Made by a program: the position numbers and the translations under genes. The notes under the pieces were generated by a model that saw only the letters and a list, made by a program, of their open reading frames with translations, was not told the DNA's origin and did no database searches. Shown here one piece after another: positions 43,849 through 53,558 of a stretch of DNA of 64,000 nt. Source of the DNA: Microbacterium memoriense (GTDB taxonomy: Bacteria; Actinomycetota; Actinomycetes; Actinomycetales; Microbacteriaceae); assembly GCF_025398275.1 (NCBI RefSeq), contig NZ_JAODOR010000005.1, positions 62,001-126,000 of the forward strand, written 5' to 3'. How positions within the stretch are numbered: position 1 is the first letter of the stretch; the number at the start of each line of letters is the position of its first letter.

Positions 43849-44571
43849 TCACCGTGACGAGTTCGCCGTACGCCCGCGGACGATGCCCACGAAGGTATCG
43901 ACGAGGACGTTGTCGGCATCCGTCCGCCACGCGATCGCGACGGGAGCGACGGGACCGTCCACGAGCGGTCGCCACGCGGTGTCCTTTCGGTGGTGGAGGC
44001 GCGCAAGCGACATCGGCACGATGACGATGCCGATGCCGGTGGCGGCCAGCGCGATCGCATCTTCGGTCGTTTTGGGGGCAGCGAAGGCGGGAGCCGCCGC
44101 ATCCGGCACGTGCGGGTTCAGGATCGCATCCTGCGGGACGATCACGACGTCTCCCGCGAGATCGGCGAGGTGGAGTTCGTCGGCGGCGGTCAGATGCGAC
44201 TCGGCCGCGCAGACGACGACCGGCGCCTCGTCGTAGAGCGCGATGACGTTGAGGCCGTCGCGATCGATCGGCAGACGCACGATCGCGACGTCGACCGCGC
44301 CGGAGTGGAGTGCCGCGTGCTGATCGGCCGCGCTCAGCGCCACGAGGTCGAGCGGTGTCCGCGGCATCCGCTCCTGCCAACGGTCGATCCACGTTCCCGG
44401 CGTCGCTCCGGGCGTCGCGCCCAGGCGCAGCGGACCCGCGGGGACGGTCGCGACCGGCGGCGCGGGAGCGAGCTTCTTCTTGGTCGGGGGTGCCTTCTTC
44501 GCGGTCTTGCCGGCGGTGGTCCGCAGCGGTCGGCGACCGCCGCGCTGGGGTCCGCCGCTCGTCTTCGCCAT
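43849..44571 (-). CDS. LysR-type substrate-binding domain without HTH
   Basis: A 240-residue protein whose residues 45-235 match the periplasmic-binding-like effector domain of LysR regulators. Examples are GPLRLGATPGATPGTWIDRW, LHSGAVDVAIVRLPIDRDGL, VVCAAESHL and LAATGIGIVIVPMSLARLH. The usual N-terminal winged HTH is absent. In its place stand about 45 basic residues rich in Lys, Arg, Pro and Thr (RRPLRTTAGKTAKKAPPTKK). It may bind DNA non-specifically or act as a ligand-binding partner. TACGCT is 6 bases before the ATG. Divergent from the DUF1304 gene. Confidence 0.8.
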   Translation of the reverse strand: MAKTSGGPQRGGRRPLRTTAGKTAKKAPPTKKKLAPAPPVATVPAGPLRLGATPGATPGTWIDRWQERMPRTPLDLVALSAADQHAALHSGAVDVAIVRLPIDRDGLNVIALYDEAPVVVCAAESHLTAADELHLADLAGDVVIVPQDAILNPHVPDAAAPAFAAPKTTEDAIALAATGIGIVIVPMSLARLHHRKDTAWRPLVDGPVAPVAIAWRTDADNVLVDTFVGIVRGRTANSSR

Positions 44572-44577
44572 GGTGTC

Positions 44578-44583
44578 AGCGTA
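44578..44583 (-). promoter_or_regulatory. -10 element of the LysR-like gene
   Basis: Minus-strand TACGCT, 6 bases before the ATG at 44571. Confidence 0.45.
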
Positions 44584-44607
44584 GCCGCGGGTGAAAGCGG
44601 TCACCGC

Positions 44608-44613
44608 TATGGT
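44608..44613 (+). promoter_or_regulatory. -10 element of the DUF1304 gene
   Basis: TATGGT with 6 bases to the ATG at 44620. Confidence 0.45.
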
Positions 44614-44619
44614 CAGAGC

Positions 44620-45018
44620 ATGGTGCCGATCATCGCAACCGTCGTCGCGGCGCTCGCCGCGCTCCTGCACGTCTACATCTTCGTGATGGAGTCGATCCAG
44701 TGGACGCAGCCCCGCGTCTGGAAGCGGTTCGGCGTCGCCGATCAGGTTGCCGCGGACACGACCAGGCCGATGGCGTACAACCAGGGCTTTTACAACCTGT
44801 TCCTCGCGATCGGCGCGGTCATCGGGCTGACGCTCTTCTGGGCCGGCGAGTCCGGCACCGTCGCCGATGTCGCCGGGCGGACGCTCCTGCTCTTCAGCCT
44901 GGGATCGATGGCCGCCGCCGCTCTTGTGCTGATCACGAGCGGCGCGAAGTACCTGCGACCGGCGCTGATCCAGGGCACGCTCCCGCTGATCGGGTTCGTC
45001 CTGTTCCTCTTCGCCTGA
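44620..45018 (+). CDS. DUF1304 family membrane protein
   Basis: A 132-residue protein with four transmembrane helices, of the DUF1304 type. The motif LLHVYIFVMESIQWTQPRVW near the first helix and the conserved YNQGFYNLFLAIGAVIGLTL are diagnostic. The function of the family is not known. It is transcribed divergently from the LysR-like gene, with both -10 elements only about 25 bp apart, so the two may be co-regulated. Confidence 0.88.
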   Translation: MVPIIATVVAALAALLHVYIFVMESIQWTQPRVWKRFGVADQVAADTTRPMAYNQGFYNLFLAIGAVIGLTLFWAGESGTVADVAGRTLLLFSLGSMAAAALVLITSGAKYLRPALIQGTLPLIGFVLFLFA

Positions 45019-45042
45019 GGGCGGCTGAGACCGCTCGAGGGT

Positions 45043-45450
45043 TCAGGCGGCGAGGCGGAGGCCGCGCTGGTCTGTCGCGACCTGCTCGCCGTCCGCGATC
45101 TGCTCGTCGTCGCCGATGAGCGAGTCGCCCGCCACCCGAGCGTGTGCCCCGATGAAGGCGCGGACCCCGATCTTGGCGCGGGCGCCGATCGCGGCTCCCG
45201 CGCCGATGTGTGCGTGCGGTGCGATCTCGGCTTCCGGCCCGATGACGGCGTCGGGTTCGACCCAGACGCCGCGACCGATGTGGGCACCGGCGGCGATCTG
45301 CGCCCCGGGTTCGACGTAGGCACCCACTTCGATGAGCGCGCTCGCGTGCACTTTCGCGCCTTGCGCGATGAGACCGCGCCCGTTCGCATGCTTGCGATAG
45401 CGCAGCGTCTCGCCGTGGTCGTTCTCGATGTCGATGTAGTTCTTACCCAC
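45043..45450 (-). CDS. Left-handed beta-helix (hexapeptide repeat) protein
   Basis: A 135-residue protein dominated by hexapeptide repeats from about residue 28 to 115 (for example AYVEPGAQIAAGAHIGRGVW and AVIGPEAEIAPHAHIGAGAA). They build a left-handed parallel beta helix as in LpxA/gamma-carbonic-anhydrase-type acyltransferases. No clear catalytic His loop or acyl-CoA domain is seen, and the protein is short, so it may be a structural or trimeric binding protein. The start is GTG at 45450 with GGGAGGA 4 bases upstream. Confidence 0.8.
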   Translation of the reverse strand: MGKNYIDIENDHGETLRYRKHANGRGLIAQGAKVHASALIEVGAYVEPGAQIAAGAHIGRGVWVEPDAVIGPEAEIAPHAHIGAGAAIGARAKIGVRAFIGAHARVAGDSLIGDDEQIADGEQVATDQRGLRLAA

Positions 45451-45549
45451 TGAATCCTCCCGAGAATGGAGACAACGGCGCGCCCGCCCGATTCATTCCC
45501 GCGAATGCGGACGACATCGGATGCCGGATGCCGAGTGCGTCCCGGCGAG

Positions 45550-45555
45550 TAGGCT
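45550..45555 (+). promoter_or_regulatory. -10 element of the YitT-family gene
   Basis: TAGGCT with 6 bases to the GTG at 45562. Confidence 0.5.
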
Positions 45556-45561
45556 CGCCGG

Positions 45562-46218
45562 GTGAGTACGCCCGATGCAGAGGTCGACCCGACGACCGGC
45601 CCGTCCCTGGTCTTCGACGGCAAAGCTACTGCGCACTCTGTCGCCGAGGACATTCTCGGCATCCTGACGGGGACCTTCCTCGCTTCGCTCGGGCTGCACC
45701 TGCTGCATGCGTCGGAAGCGGTGACGGGCGGAACAGCGGGCCTCTCGCTCCTGATCGGCTACGCGACGGGCTGGCCGTTCTGGGCACTGTTCGCTCTGAT
45801 CAACGTGCCGTTCGCGCTTCTGGCGGTCTTCCGACGCGGGTGGGACTTCACGATCCGCACGGTCGTCTCGATCGGTCTCGTCTCGGGGGTCGCCGTCGTG
45901 CACGACCTGTACTTCCCCATCTCCGACATCCAGCCGCTCTACGGCACGCTGGCCGGCAACCTGCTCGCCGGTGTCGGGGTGCTGATCCTGTTCCGGCACC
46001 GATCGAGTATCGGCGGTATCAACATCATCGGGCTGGAGGTGCAGGACCGCACCGGCTTCCGCGCGGGCTGGACCATGATGATCTTCGACCTCCTGATCAT
46101 CCTGGCGGCGCTGCTGGTCGTACCGTGGCAGAGCGTCCTGATGAGCGCGGCCGGCGCCGTGTTGCTGAACCTCGTGCTCGCGCTCAACCACCGTCCGGGC
46201 CGGTATCTCGGGCACTGA
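45562..46218 (+). CDS. YitT-family membrane protein
   Basis: A 218-residue membrane protein with about five to six helices. Family marks are ILTGTFLASLGLHLLHASEA, VTGGTAGLSLLIGYATGWPF and LLAGVGVLILFRHRSSIGGI. The C-terminal cytoplasmic DUF2179 domain of Bacillus YitT is missing, so this is the short form. Transport function is suspected but not shown. The GTG start is leaderless. It is tail-to-tail with nei2, 2 bp apart. Confidence 0.85.
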   Translation: MSTPDAEVDPTTGPSLVFDGKATAHSVAEDILGILTGTFLASLGLHLLHASEAVTGGTAGLSLLIGYATGWPFWALFALINVPFALLAVFRRGWDFTIRTVVSIGLVSGVAVVHDLYFPISDIQPLYGTLAGNLLAGVGVLILFRHRSSIGGINIIGLEVQDRTGFRAGWTMMIFDLLIILAALLVVPWQSVLMSAAGAVLLNLVLALNHRPGRYLGH

Positions 46219-46220
46219 CA

Positions 46221-46994
46221 TCACGTCTGGCAGCGCGGGCACCAGAAGACGTTGCGCGTGCTCGTCGGGTCAGCTCCCAGCGAGGTGCGCAGGATCAGCG
46301 TGCCGCAGCGCCGACACGGGCGACGGTCGCGGCCGTAGACCCAGGTCTGGTGGCCGCGGCGTGCGTCACCGGTGAAGGTCCGCGGAGTGCGGTCGCGATT
46401 GGCGCGGATCATGCGCGCGCCCGTGTCGACCAGAGAGGCGGCGTCGACGGCGGTCGCCGGTGTCGTCGGGAGGATGCCGCGGACGAAGAGCAGCTCGTTG
46501 ACGTATTCGTTGCCGAGTCCGGCCAGGTGTCGTTGATCGAGGAGCGCGACGTGGATGGCCCGGGGGTCCGCGCCGACGCGGCGCGCGGCTTCCGCGGCAT
46601 CCCAATCGGGTCCCAGGAGGTCGGGGCCGAGGTGGCCGACGACGCGGGCCTCATCCGCCGTGGGGAGTACTTCGACCATCGCGAGATCGAACCCCACGGC
46701 GTCGGCGCCGGTGACACCGACGATCGCGCGGGCGCGGAATGCGGCGTTTCGCCACCGCTCGCCGGGCGCGTAGACATGCCACTCGCCCTCCATCTTCAGA
46801 TGGGAGTGGAGCGTCATCTCGCCGATTCGCAGGAGCAGGTGTTTCCCTCGCGGGACGACCTCGCGCACGGTCGCGCCAACGAGGTCGGCGGTTGCGCTCC
46901 CCGGCACGCGGATGTCGAAGCGCGTGACCTCCCGCCCCGCGAGCGCGTCGTGGAGGCGCCGCGCGGTGCGAAAGACAGTGTCACCTTCGGGCAT
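46221..46994 (-). CDS. nei2: Fpg/Nei-family DNA glycosylase (Nei2 type)
   Basis: A 257-residue base-excision repair enzyme that removes oxidised bases and nicks the abasic site. The N-terminal MPEGDTVFRTARRLHDALAG carries the catalytic Pro2-Glu3. The helix-two-turn-helix region is LLDQRHLAGLGNEYVNELLF. The zinc finger at the C-terminus has CRRCGT and FWCPRCQ. It lies 17 bp downstream of lhr on the same strand, the same arrangement as in mycobacteria, which suggests a shared repair unit. GGGAGC precedes the ATG. Confidence 0.94.
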   Translation of the reverse strand: MPEGDTVFRTARRLHDALAGREVTRFDIRVPGSATADLVGATVREVVPRGKHLLLRIGEMTLHSHLKMEGEWHVYAPGERWRNAAFRARAIVGVTGADAVGFDLAMVEVLPTADEARVVGHLGPDLLGPDWDAAEAARRVGADPRAIHVALLDQRHLAGLGNEYVNELLFVRGILPTTPATAVDAASLVDTGARMIRANRDRTPRTFTGDARRGHQTWVYGRDRRPCRRCGTLILRTSLGADPTSTRNVFWCPRCQT

Positions 46995-47011
46995 CGCCGC
47001 TCCCGGTGCGC

Positions 47012-50000
47012 TCAGCCACGAGCGGAGGCCTTCCGGAGTGTCAGTCCCCGCGCCGATTCGACGAAACCGGCATCGCGCAAGGCGCGCCCGGCCGGAGTGC
47101 CGTAGACGAACACGCCCGAGACCTGCTCGATCGTGAGGGTCTCCAGGCGCCGGTCGCGTGCGGTCTCGACGAGTCCTCGCGCCGCCGCTGCCAGCAGAGT
47201 CTCATCGTCCGTGAAGGCGAGGGCGGTTTTGCCCCCGCGTTCGAGATAGAGCACGAGTGAGCCGTCGACGAGCGTGACGAGTCCACCGGCCTTGCGCCCG
47301 GGACGGTGGGTGACCCCCTCCAGGACCGGCCAGCCGAGTGCGGCGCCGTACGGGTTCGCGGGGTCGGTGGCGGCCAGTGTGACGGCGTGGAGCGGGGCCG
47401 GGTCGGGAAGCCCGGCGAACGTGCGGAGGCGATCGACGGTGGCCGAGGCGGCGAATTGGGCGGCGCCCAGCTGCTCGATGAAGTAGCCCCGGCGGGCGTG
47501 GCCGGCATCCTCGAACCCGGCCAGCACCCGGTATGCCTGCGCGAACCCGCCCGCGGCGCCTTCGGCCTGCACAGAACCGCGAGTCAGGATGCCGTAGCGC
47601 TCGAGCAGAAGTCCCGCCGAGGCCGTAGCGCGGATCGCCGGGTCGCTCTCGGCTGCGGGCAGCATCGACCAGCGCCCGCCGATCAGTGGTGGACGCTGGG
47701 GAGCGGCCGCGCGCGGCGTCACCGCGAGTGACGTCCCGCGGAACATGCGGGCACGCGGGGCCCGACGGGTGGTCCGGTGGGCCTGCGAGCCCCCGGCCAG
47801 GAGGGCGCGGACGGGAGCGAACGTGTCGTTGGTCACGCGCCCCGTCCAGGTCAGGTTCCAGAGCGCATCGATGACAGCCTGCTCGGACTGCGCTGCCGTC
47901 ATCGCGCTGAGCTGAGCGGCGAAGTACGCCCCGCCGCCGGCGAGGGCCGCCAGCAACTCCTGTTCCAGGGGGGTTTCGGGCTCGGCCCCCTCCGGCGCGG
48001 CGAGCGTCAGCGCCGCTGTGTCGATCGGGTGCAGGGCGATCCAGCCATCCCGCCCTGGGAGCGACCCGTGTCCGGACCAGATGACCTCGCCGGTCGAGGT
48101 GAGTTCGTCGAGCATGGCCGGGACGTAGTCGGTGACCCGCGACGGCAGGATGAGCGATTCCCACGCACTGGCCGGCAAGGGGATGCCGGCTAGTTGCTCG
48201 ATCGTCGCGAGCGCGCCGTCGATGCCCTCGAGGCGCCGGCCGTCGGCGTGCTGCCAGATCGGCAGGAAGCGCGCGAACGCCTCGGGCGAGACCGGCTCGA
48301 CCGTGCCGCGGATCGCTGCGAGCGAGCGGAGCCGCAGCCGGCGCAGCACTTCGGTGTCGCACCACTCCAGGTCGCCGTCGCCGGGTCCCGAAGCCGCAAG
48401 GAAGAAGCCGCTCGTCAGACGCCCCTGTGACTCGAGCCGTTGCAATGTCTGGCGCGCGACGGCCGCGCCGATTCCCAGCCGCTCCGCGACGTCGCCGGTT
48501 CGGAACGGGCCGTGGGTGCGCGCGTGCCGCGCGATCAGATCGCCGAGCGGATCGGGGAGCGGCTCGAGGAACGCGGTCGGGATGCCGACCGGCAGCGCGA
48601 TCCCGAGGGCATCGCGGAGGCGTCCGGCATCCTCGATCGCGGCGACCCGGTCGACGCCCGCGATCGCGACCCGGATCGCGCGACGCGCCGTCACGAGCTC
48701 GTGCAGCAGGACGTCGGCGGCCGGGTCGTCGCCGTCGAGGCGGGCAGCGGTGTCGTCGGCGTCGAGGGGGCCGAGGATCCGCAGGAGATCGGCGACCCCT
48801 TCGAGTCCGCGCGCCCGCCTGGCCGGGTCGAGGCGTTGGGCCTCGCGTTCGAACTGGGCGATGACGCCCGGGTCGAGCAGCTCGCGCATCTCGACTTTAC
48901 CGAGAAGCTCGGAAAGCAAGGCGGGGTCGACCGAGAGGGCTGCGGCGCGGCGCTCCGCGAGCGGCGAATCTCCCTCGTACATGAACGCGCCGACATATCC
49001 GAAGAGCAGGTCGCGCGCGAACGGTGACGGCTGGCTCGTCGTGGTTTCGACGAGACGGATGCCGCGGTCGCCGATCGACCGGGCGATCCGCAGGAGCGCC
49101 GGCAAGTCGTAGACGTCCTGCAGGACCTCTCGCAGGGTCTCCAGGATGATCGGGAACGTGGGGTGGTTCTTGGCGACCTCCAGTAGCTGGGCGGACTTCT
49201 GCCGTTGCTGCCACAGGGGCGAGCGCTTGTGGGGATTCAGCCGGGGGAGGAGAAGTGCCCGGGCGGCGCACTCCCGGAATCGCGACGCGAACAGTGCTGA
49301 CCCGCCGACTTCGTCCGTGACGATCTGTTCGAGTTCGTCGGGTTCGAAGACGAACAGTTCGGCACCGGGCGGTTCTGCTTCGGCGTCGGGTACCCGGGCG
49401 ATGATCCCGTCGTCGCTGGCGACCGCGGATCCTTCCACGCCGAGACGCTCTCGGATGCGGGCGTTGACCGCGAGCGCCCACGGTGCGTGTACGTGCATGC
49501 CGTACGGGGAATGCAAAATGACGCGCCAGTCGCCGACCTCGTCTCGGGACCGCTCGACCGTGAGTGTCTTGTCGGTGGGGAGGGTGCCGGTTGCTTCGCG
49601 CTGCTCGGCGAGGTAGGCGAGAAGATTGCCGATCGCGTTGTCATCGAGCCCCGAGCCGCGCAGGCGCGCGGTCGCTTTTTCGGGGAGCGCCGCGGCGACT
49701 TCGCGGGAGAATTTTCCGAGCGCTTCGCCGAGTTCGGCCGGACGCCCCAATCCGTCGCCGTGCCAGAACGGCAGTTTGCCGGGTTGTCCGAACGCGGGCA
49801 GGACGTTGACGCGGTCGTGGGTGATCTCGACGATCCGCCAACTCGTCGTGCCGAGGGTGAAGACGTCGTTCACCCGCGACTCGTAGACCATTTCTTCGTC
49901 GAGTTCGCCGACGCGGGCGTTACGTGTCTCGCCAGCGACGAACACACCGAACAGGCCGCGGTCGGGAATCGTGCCGCCGCTCGTGACGGCGACCCGTTGT

Positions 50001-51643
50001 GCCCCGGGACGCCCGGTCAACGTGCCCTGATCGCGATCCCACACGACGCGCGGGCGCAGCTCGGCGAACTCATCGGAGGGGAATCGGCCCGCGAGCAGGT
50101 CGAGCGTCGCCTCGTACGCCGAACGGGGGAGCGTGCGGAACGGCGCCGAGCGCTTGACCGTCTCGAACCATTCCTCGACGTCGATCGGGGCCAGCGCGCA
50201 GGCGGCGATCGTCTGCTGCGCGAGGATGTCGAGCGGGTTCTGCGGTACCGCGATCGCCTCGATCTGCCCCGCCAGCATCCGCTCCGTGACGACGGCCGTG
50301 TGCAGCACATCGCCCCGATGCTTGGGGAACAGTGCAGCGCGGCTCACCTCGCCGACCTGGTGGCCGGCGCGCCCGACGCGTTGCAGACCCGATGCGGCCG
50401 ACGGGGGCGCCTCGACCTGAATGACGAGGTCCACGGCACCCATGTCGATGCCGAGCTCGAGGCTCGAGGTCGCGACGACGCAGCGCAGGATGCCGGACTT
50501 CAGCTCGTCCTCGACGATCGCGCGCTGTTCTTTCGACACCGACCCGTGGTGTGCTTTGGCGAGTTCGGGTGGCGCGCCCGCGGATGCGCCCGCCTGGGCC
50601 ATCATCGCCGCCGGCACCGTCGGAGCGGCCGGCTCTCGGCCGAGCCGCTCGGCATAGATCTCGTTGAGGCGGCCGGTGAGGCGTTCGGCGAGCCGACGGG
50701 AGTTCGCGAACACGATCGTGGAGCGATGCGCGAGAACGCGGTCGACGATCGCCTCTTCGACGTGCGGCCAGACCGACCCGGTGACTTCCGTCGGGCCGGT
50801 GGAGGCGAACCAGTCGTCGTCCGCCGCGCTCTCGCCGGCGGCGGGCCCGGCATCCGATCCCGGTGGCGGCGGCGGGTGCAGCATGTCGTCCATCGGGACG
50901 ACGACCGACAGGTCGAAGGCCTTGGTCGCGCGTGGCGCGACGATCTCGACCGGCGCGGAACCGCCGAGGAAGCGAGCGACCTCGTCGATCGGCCGGACGG
51001 TCGCGGACAGGCCGATGTGTTGCGCGGGCTTCTCCAGCAGCGCGTCGAGCCGCTCGAGGCTCACGGCGAGGTGTGCGCCCCGCTTGGTGGCGGCGACGGC
51101 GTGGACTTCGTCGATGATCACGGTGTGGATGCCCCGCAGCGTCTCGGCGGCCTGGCTCGTGAGCATGAGGTAGAGCGATTCGGGCGTCGTGATGAGGATG
51201 TCGGGCGGATCGGTGACGAGCTTGCGTCGATCCGCCGACGGGGTGTCGCCGGAGCGGACACCGACGGTGAGCTCCGGCAGAGGGTCGCCGAGACGCCGCG
51301 CCGACTGGCCGATGCCGACCAGTGGCGAGCGGAGATTGCGCTCGACGTCGACGCCGAGGGCTTTCAGTGGAGAGATGTAGAGCACGCGCGTGCGCGGGGC
51401 GGCATCCGTGTTCTTCTTCGTCTTTCTCTCGACCGGGGCGTCGCGCTGATCGTGGAAGACCCGGTCGATCGCCCAGAGGAAGGCCGAGAGTGTTTTACCC
51501 GAGCCGGTCGGGGCGACCACGAGAGCATGTTTTCCCCCCGAGATCGCCTCCCAGGCGCCCGCCTGGGCTGCCGTCGGCTCGGCGAAGGCGCCGCGGAACC
51601 AGTCCTGCGTGGCAGGACCGAACCGCTCGAGCACATCGGCCAT
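47012..51643 (-). CDS. lhr: Lhr-family ATP-dependent DNA helicase
   Basis: A 1543-residue superfamily 2 helicase, the full length of actinobacterial 'long' Lhr. Walker A is VVAPTGSGKTLSAF (Lys50) and motif II is TVIIDEVHAVAATKRGAHLA (DEVH). The second RecA domain includes ATSSLELGIDMGAVDLVIQV and QRVGRAGHQVGE. The winged-helix and Lhr-core region follow up to about residue 900, and the long C-terminal domain is intact. Lhr unwinds 3'-tailed DNA:RNA and DNA duplexes in damage repair. GGGGGG precedes the ATG. Transcribed with nei2. Confidence 0.96.
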   Translation of the reverse strand: MADVLERFGPATQDWFRGAFAEPTAAQAGAWEAISGGKHALVVAPTGSGKTLSAFLWAIDRVFHDQRDAPVERKTKKNTDAAPRTRVLYISPLKALGVDVERNLRSPLVGIGQSARRLGDPLPELTVGVRSGDTPSADRRKLVTDPPDILITTPESLYLMLTSQAAETLRGIHTVIIDEVHAVAATKRGAHLAVSLERLDALLEKPAQHIGLSATVRPIDEVARFLGGSAPVEIVAPRATKAFDLSVVVPMDDMLHPPPPPGSDAGPAAGESAADDDWFASTGPTEVTGSVWPHVEEAIVDRVLAHRSTIVFANSRRLAERLTGRLNEIYAERLGREPAAPTVPAAMMAQAGASAGAPPELAKAHHGSVSKEQRAIVEDELKSGILRCVVATSSLELGIDMGAVDLVIQVEAPPSAASGLQRVGRAGHQVGEVSRAALFPKHRGDVLHTAVVTERMLAGQIEAIAVPQNPLDILAQQTIAACALAPIDVEEWFETVKRSAPFRTLPRSAYEATLDLLAGRFPSDEFAELRPRVVWDRDQGTLTGRPGAQRVAVTSGGTIPDRGLFGVFVAGETRNARVGELDEEMVYESRVNDVFTLGTTSWRIVEITHDRVNVLPAFGQPGKLPFWHGDGLGRPAELGEALGKFSREVAAALPEKATARLRGSGLDDNAIGNLLAYLAEQREATGTLPTDKTLTVERSRDEVGDWRVILHSPYGMHVHAPWALAVNARIRERLGVEGSAVASDDGIIARVPDAEAEPPGAELFVFEPDELEQIVTDEVGGSALFASRFRECAARALLLPRLNPHKRSPLWQQRQKSAQLLEVAKNHPTFPIILETLREVLQDVYDLPALLRIARSIGDRGIRLVETTTSQPSPFARDLLFGYVGAFMYEGDSPLAERRAAALSVDPALLSELLGKVEMRELLDPGVIAQFEREAQRLDPARRARGLEGVADLLRILGPLDADDTAARLDGDDPAADVLLHELVTARRAIRVAIAGVDRVAAIEDAGRLRDALGIALPVGIPTAFLEPLPDPLGDLIARHARTHGPFRTGDVAERLGIGAAVARQTLQRLESQGRLTSGFFLAASGPGDGDLEWCDTEVLRRLRLRSLAAIRGTVEPVSPEAFARFLPIWQHADGRRLEGIDGALATIEQLAGIPLPASAWESLILPSRVTDYVPAMLDELTSTGEVIWSGHGSLPGRDGWIALHPIDTAALTLAAPEGAEPETPLEQELLAALAGGGAYFAAQLSAMTAAQSEQAVIDALWNLTWTGRVTNDTFAPVRALLAGGSQAHRTTRRAPRARMFRGTSLAVTPRAAAPQRPPLIGGRWSMLPAAESDPAIRATASAGLLLERYGILTRGSVQAEGAAGGFAQAYRVLAGFEDAGHARRGYFIEQLGAAQFAASATVDRLRTFAGLPDPAPLHAVTLAATDPANPYGAALGWPVLEGVTHRPGRKAGGLVTLVDGSLVLYLERGGKTALAFTDDETLLAAAARGLVETARDRRLETLTIEQVSGVFVYGTPAGRALRDAGFVESARGLTLRKASARG

Positions 51644-51745
51644 CCCCCCATCTTCGCGCGGCCCACCGACATCCGGGCGGCCATCTCCCTCCCCGCCCCG
51701 CTCCTCGGTCGCAATTCGCGGTCGCGTGCGACCGAGGAACGCCGG

Positions 51746-53347
51746 TCAGGCGGGCGCGGGCGCCGCAGAGAGAGCGCCGTCGCGGAGTTCCAGCACGAGG
51801 TCGAGCGGCAACCGCGCAAGGAACCCGTCGTCGTGGCTCACGATCAGCACGGCGCCCCGGTAGGACGACAGTGCGGACACCAGCTGGTCGACCGTGTCCA
51901 GATCCAGATTGTTCGTCGGCTCGTCGAGCACGAGTAGCTGGGGTGGCGGATCAGCCATCACGAGACATGCCAGAGCAAGCCGGAACCGCTCGCCTCCGGA
52001 CAGTGCCGCGGCCGGCCGGAGCACGACGTCGCCGCGCAACAAGAACCGTGCCAGCCGGTTGCGGAGCATGACGTCGCCGACCTCGGGCGCGGACTGGCGC
52101 AGGTTCTCGAGCGGCGTCGCCGTGTCATCCAGGACATCGACCCGCTGCGACAGATACCCGATCCGGTCGGTGTAGGACGTCGCGCGCAGATGCCCCGCGG
52201 CGATTCCCCCGTCGACCAGGTGCTCCAGCAGTGTGGTTTTTCCGGCACCGTTGGGCCCGATCAGGGCGACGCGCTCCGGCCCCTGGATCACCCAGGAGTG
52301 CTCGTCATCGCCGAGCGAGGCGATCCGGCGGCCGGGTGGGACATCGGGATCGGGCAGGTCGATGCGCACCGTGGCGTCATTGCGCACCCGGCGCTCGGCA
52401 GCGTCGAGGATGGTCCGTGCCACGTCCTCCTTTCCGGCGGCTTCGATCCGGAGCCGGCCGGCCGACTCCTGCGCGGACCGCTTTCGCGCGTTCATGATGA
52501 TCCCGGGTGCACGCTTCTCGGCCGAGGCCTTCCGGCCCATCGCGGTGCGCGCGGCGAGCACCTGCTCCTGATGGATGCGGTCTCGCTTCTCCCGGCGCAG
52601 GTCTTGCCGCGCGGCACTCTCGGCCTGGGCGGCCGAAGCCTGCTCGGCGTCGAGCCACGCGCGCCACTGCGAATATGGCCCGCCGAACGTCGACAGCGTG
52701 CTGCCGTAGAGCTCGGCCGTATCGTCCATCAGCTCGAGAAGCGACGTGTCGTGGCTGACGACGATCAGGGTCCCCCGCCAGGTACGGACGAGCTCGGCCA
52801 CACGGGCGCGCGCATCACGGTCGAGATTGTTCGTCGGCTCGTCGAGCAACGCGATCGGCGCTCCGCGGAGGCGCACTCCGGTGATCGCCGCCAGCACGCC
52901 TTCGCCACCGGAAAGTTCACCGATACGCCGAGTGAGCGTGTCCGGGGGCAGTCCTGCTTCGGCCAATGCCGCGACCGCGCGGGCTTCGATATCCCAGTCG
53001 TCGCCGACCGCGTCGAAGTGCTGCGGCTCGACGTCACCCGATTCGATCGCGCGGATGGCGTCCCACACGGGCGCGATCCCGAGCACCTCGACGATGCGTC
53101 GGTCCGTGTCGAGCGGCAGTCGCTGCGGAAGGAGGTCGACGATGCCGGTCGTGCGCACCGTGCCGGATGCCGGCACCAGCGCGCCGCCGATCACGCTCAG
53201 CAGTGTCGACTTGCCGGCGCCGTTGCGGCCGACGAGTCCCGTGCGCCCGGAGCCGAACGCGCCCGAGACATCCCGGAGAGCGGTGGTGCCGTCCGGCCAG
53301 GTGAAGGTCAGGCCGTCGAGAACGACGGCGGGGGAATGGATGGACAT
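51746..53347 (-). CDS. ABC-F type ATPase
   Basis: A 533-residue soluble protein with two ABC domains and no membrane part, hence an ABC-F ribosome-associated ATPase. Walker A motifs are [16 protein letters not shown] (about residues 37-52) and [17 protein letters not shown] (about 350-366). Signatures are [14 protein letters not shown] and [15 protein letters not shown], and Walker B ends [12 protein letters not shown] and [14 protein letters not shown] charged linker with many Arg/Gln ([20 protein letters not shown]) separates them. Members protect ribosomes from antibiotics or control translation; which applies is open. GGGAGG precedes the ATG, after a leader of about 210 bp. Confidence 0.93.
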   Translation of the reverse strand: MSIHSPAVVLDGLTFTWPDGTTALRDVSGAFGSGRTGLVGRNGAGKSTLLSVIGGALVPASGTVRTTGIVDLLPQRLPLDTDRRIVEVLGIAPVWDAIRAIESGDVEPQHFDAVGDDWDIEARAVAALAEAGLPPDTLTRRIGELSGGEGVLAAITGVRLRGAPIALLDEPTNNLDRDARARVAELVRTWRGTLIVVSHDTSLLELMDDTAELYGSTLSTFGGPYSQWRAWLDAEQASAAQAESAARQDLRREKRDRIHQEQVLAARTAMGRKASAEKRAPGIIMNARKRSAQESAGRLRIEAAGKEDVARTILDAAERRVRNDATVRIDLPDPDVPPGRRIASLGDDEHSWVIQGPERVALIGPNGAGKTTLLEHLVDGGIAAGHLRATSYTDRIGYLSQRVDVLDDTATPLENLRQSAPEVGDVMLRNRLARFLLRGDVVLRPAAALSGGERFRLALACLVMADPPPQLLVLDEPTNNLDLDTVDQLVSALSSYRGAVLIVSHDDGFLARLPLDLVLELRDGALSAAPAPA

Positions 53348-53558
53348 GCGGTGCCTCCCGAGGATGGGGACGCGCAGGCACGACGGACACCGGAAAGCCC
53401 CCGCGAAGGCGGCGCGTCGACGGGTCTACGCGAACAGAACAGGCGCAGACCGACGTCATCTCCCGGATGCCGGGCACAACGGATCAGCGCACGATCACAG
53501 CGCGGACGCGTCGAGCTTCACCGGCATTTCCTCACACTCGGGACAAGACCGGTCGATT
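53348..53558 (-). promoter_or_regulatory. Untranslated leader upstream of the ABC-F gene
   Basis: A GC-rich stretch with no convincing gene. It contains complementary GC tracts (for example GCCCCCGCGAAGGC near 53397) and an ATG (ATGACGTCGG on the minus strand) opening a frame that runs into the ABC-F gene without a stop. Antibiotic-responsive ABC-F genes often have attenuator leaders, so regulation here is plausible. Evidence is weak. Confidence 0.3.
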
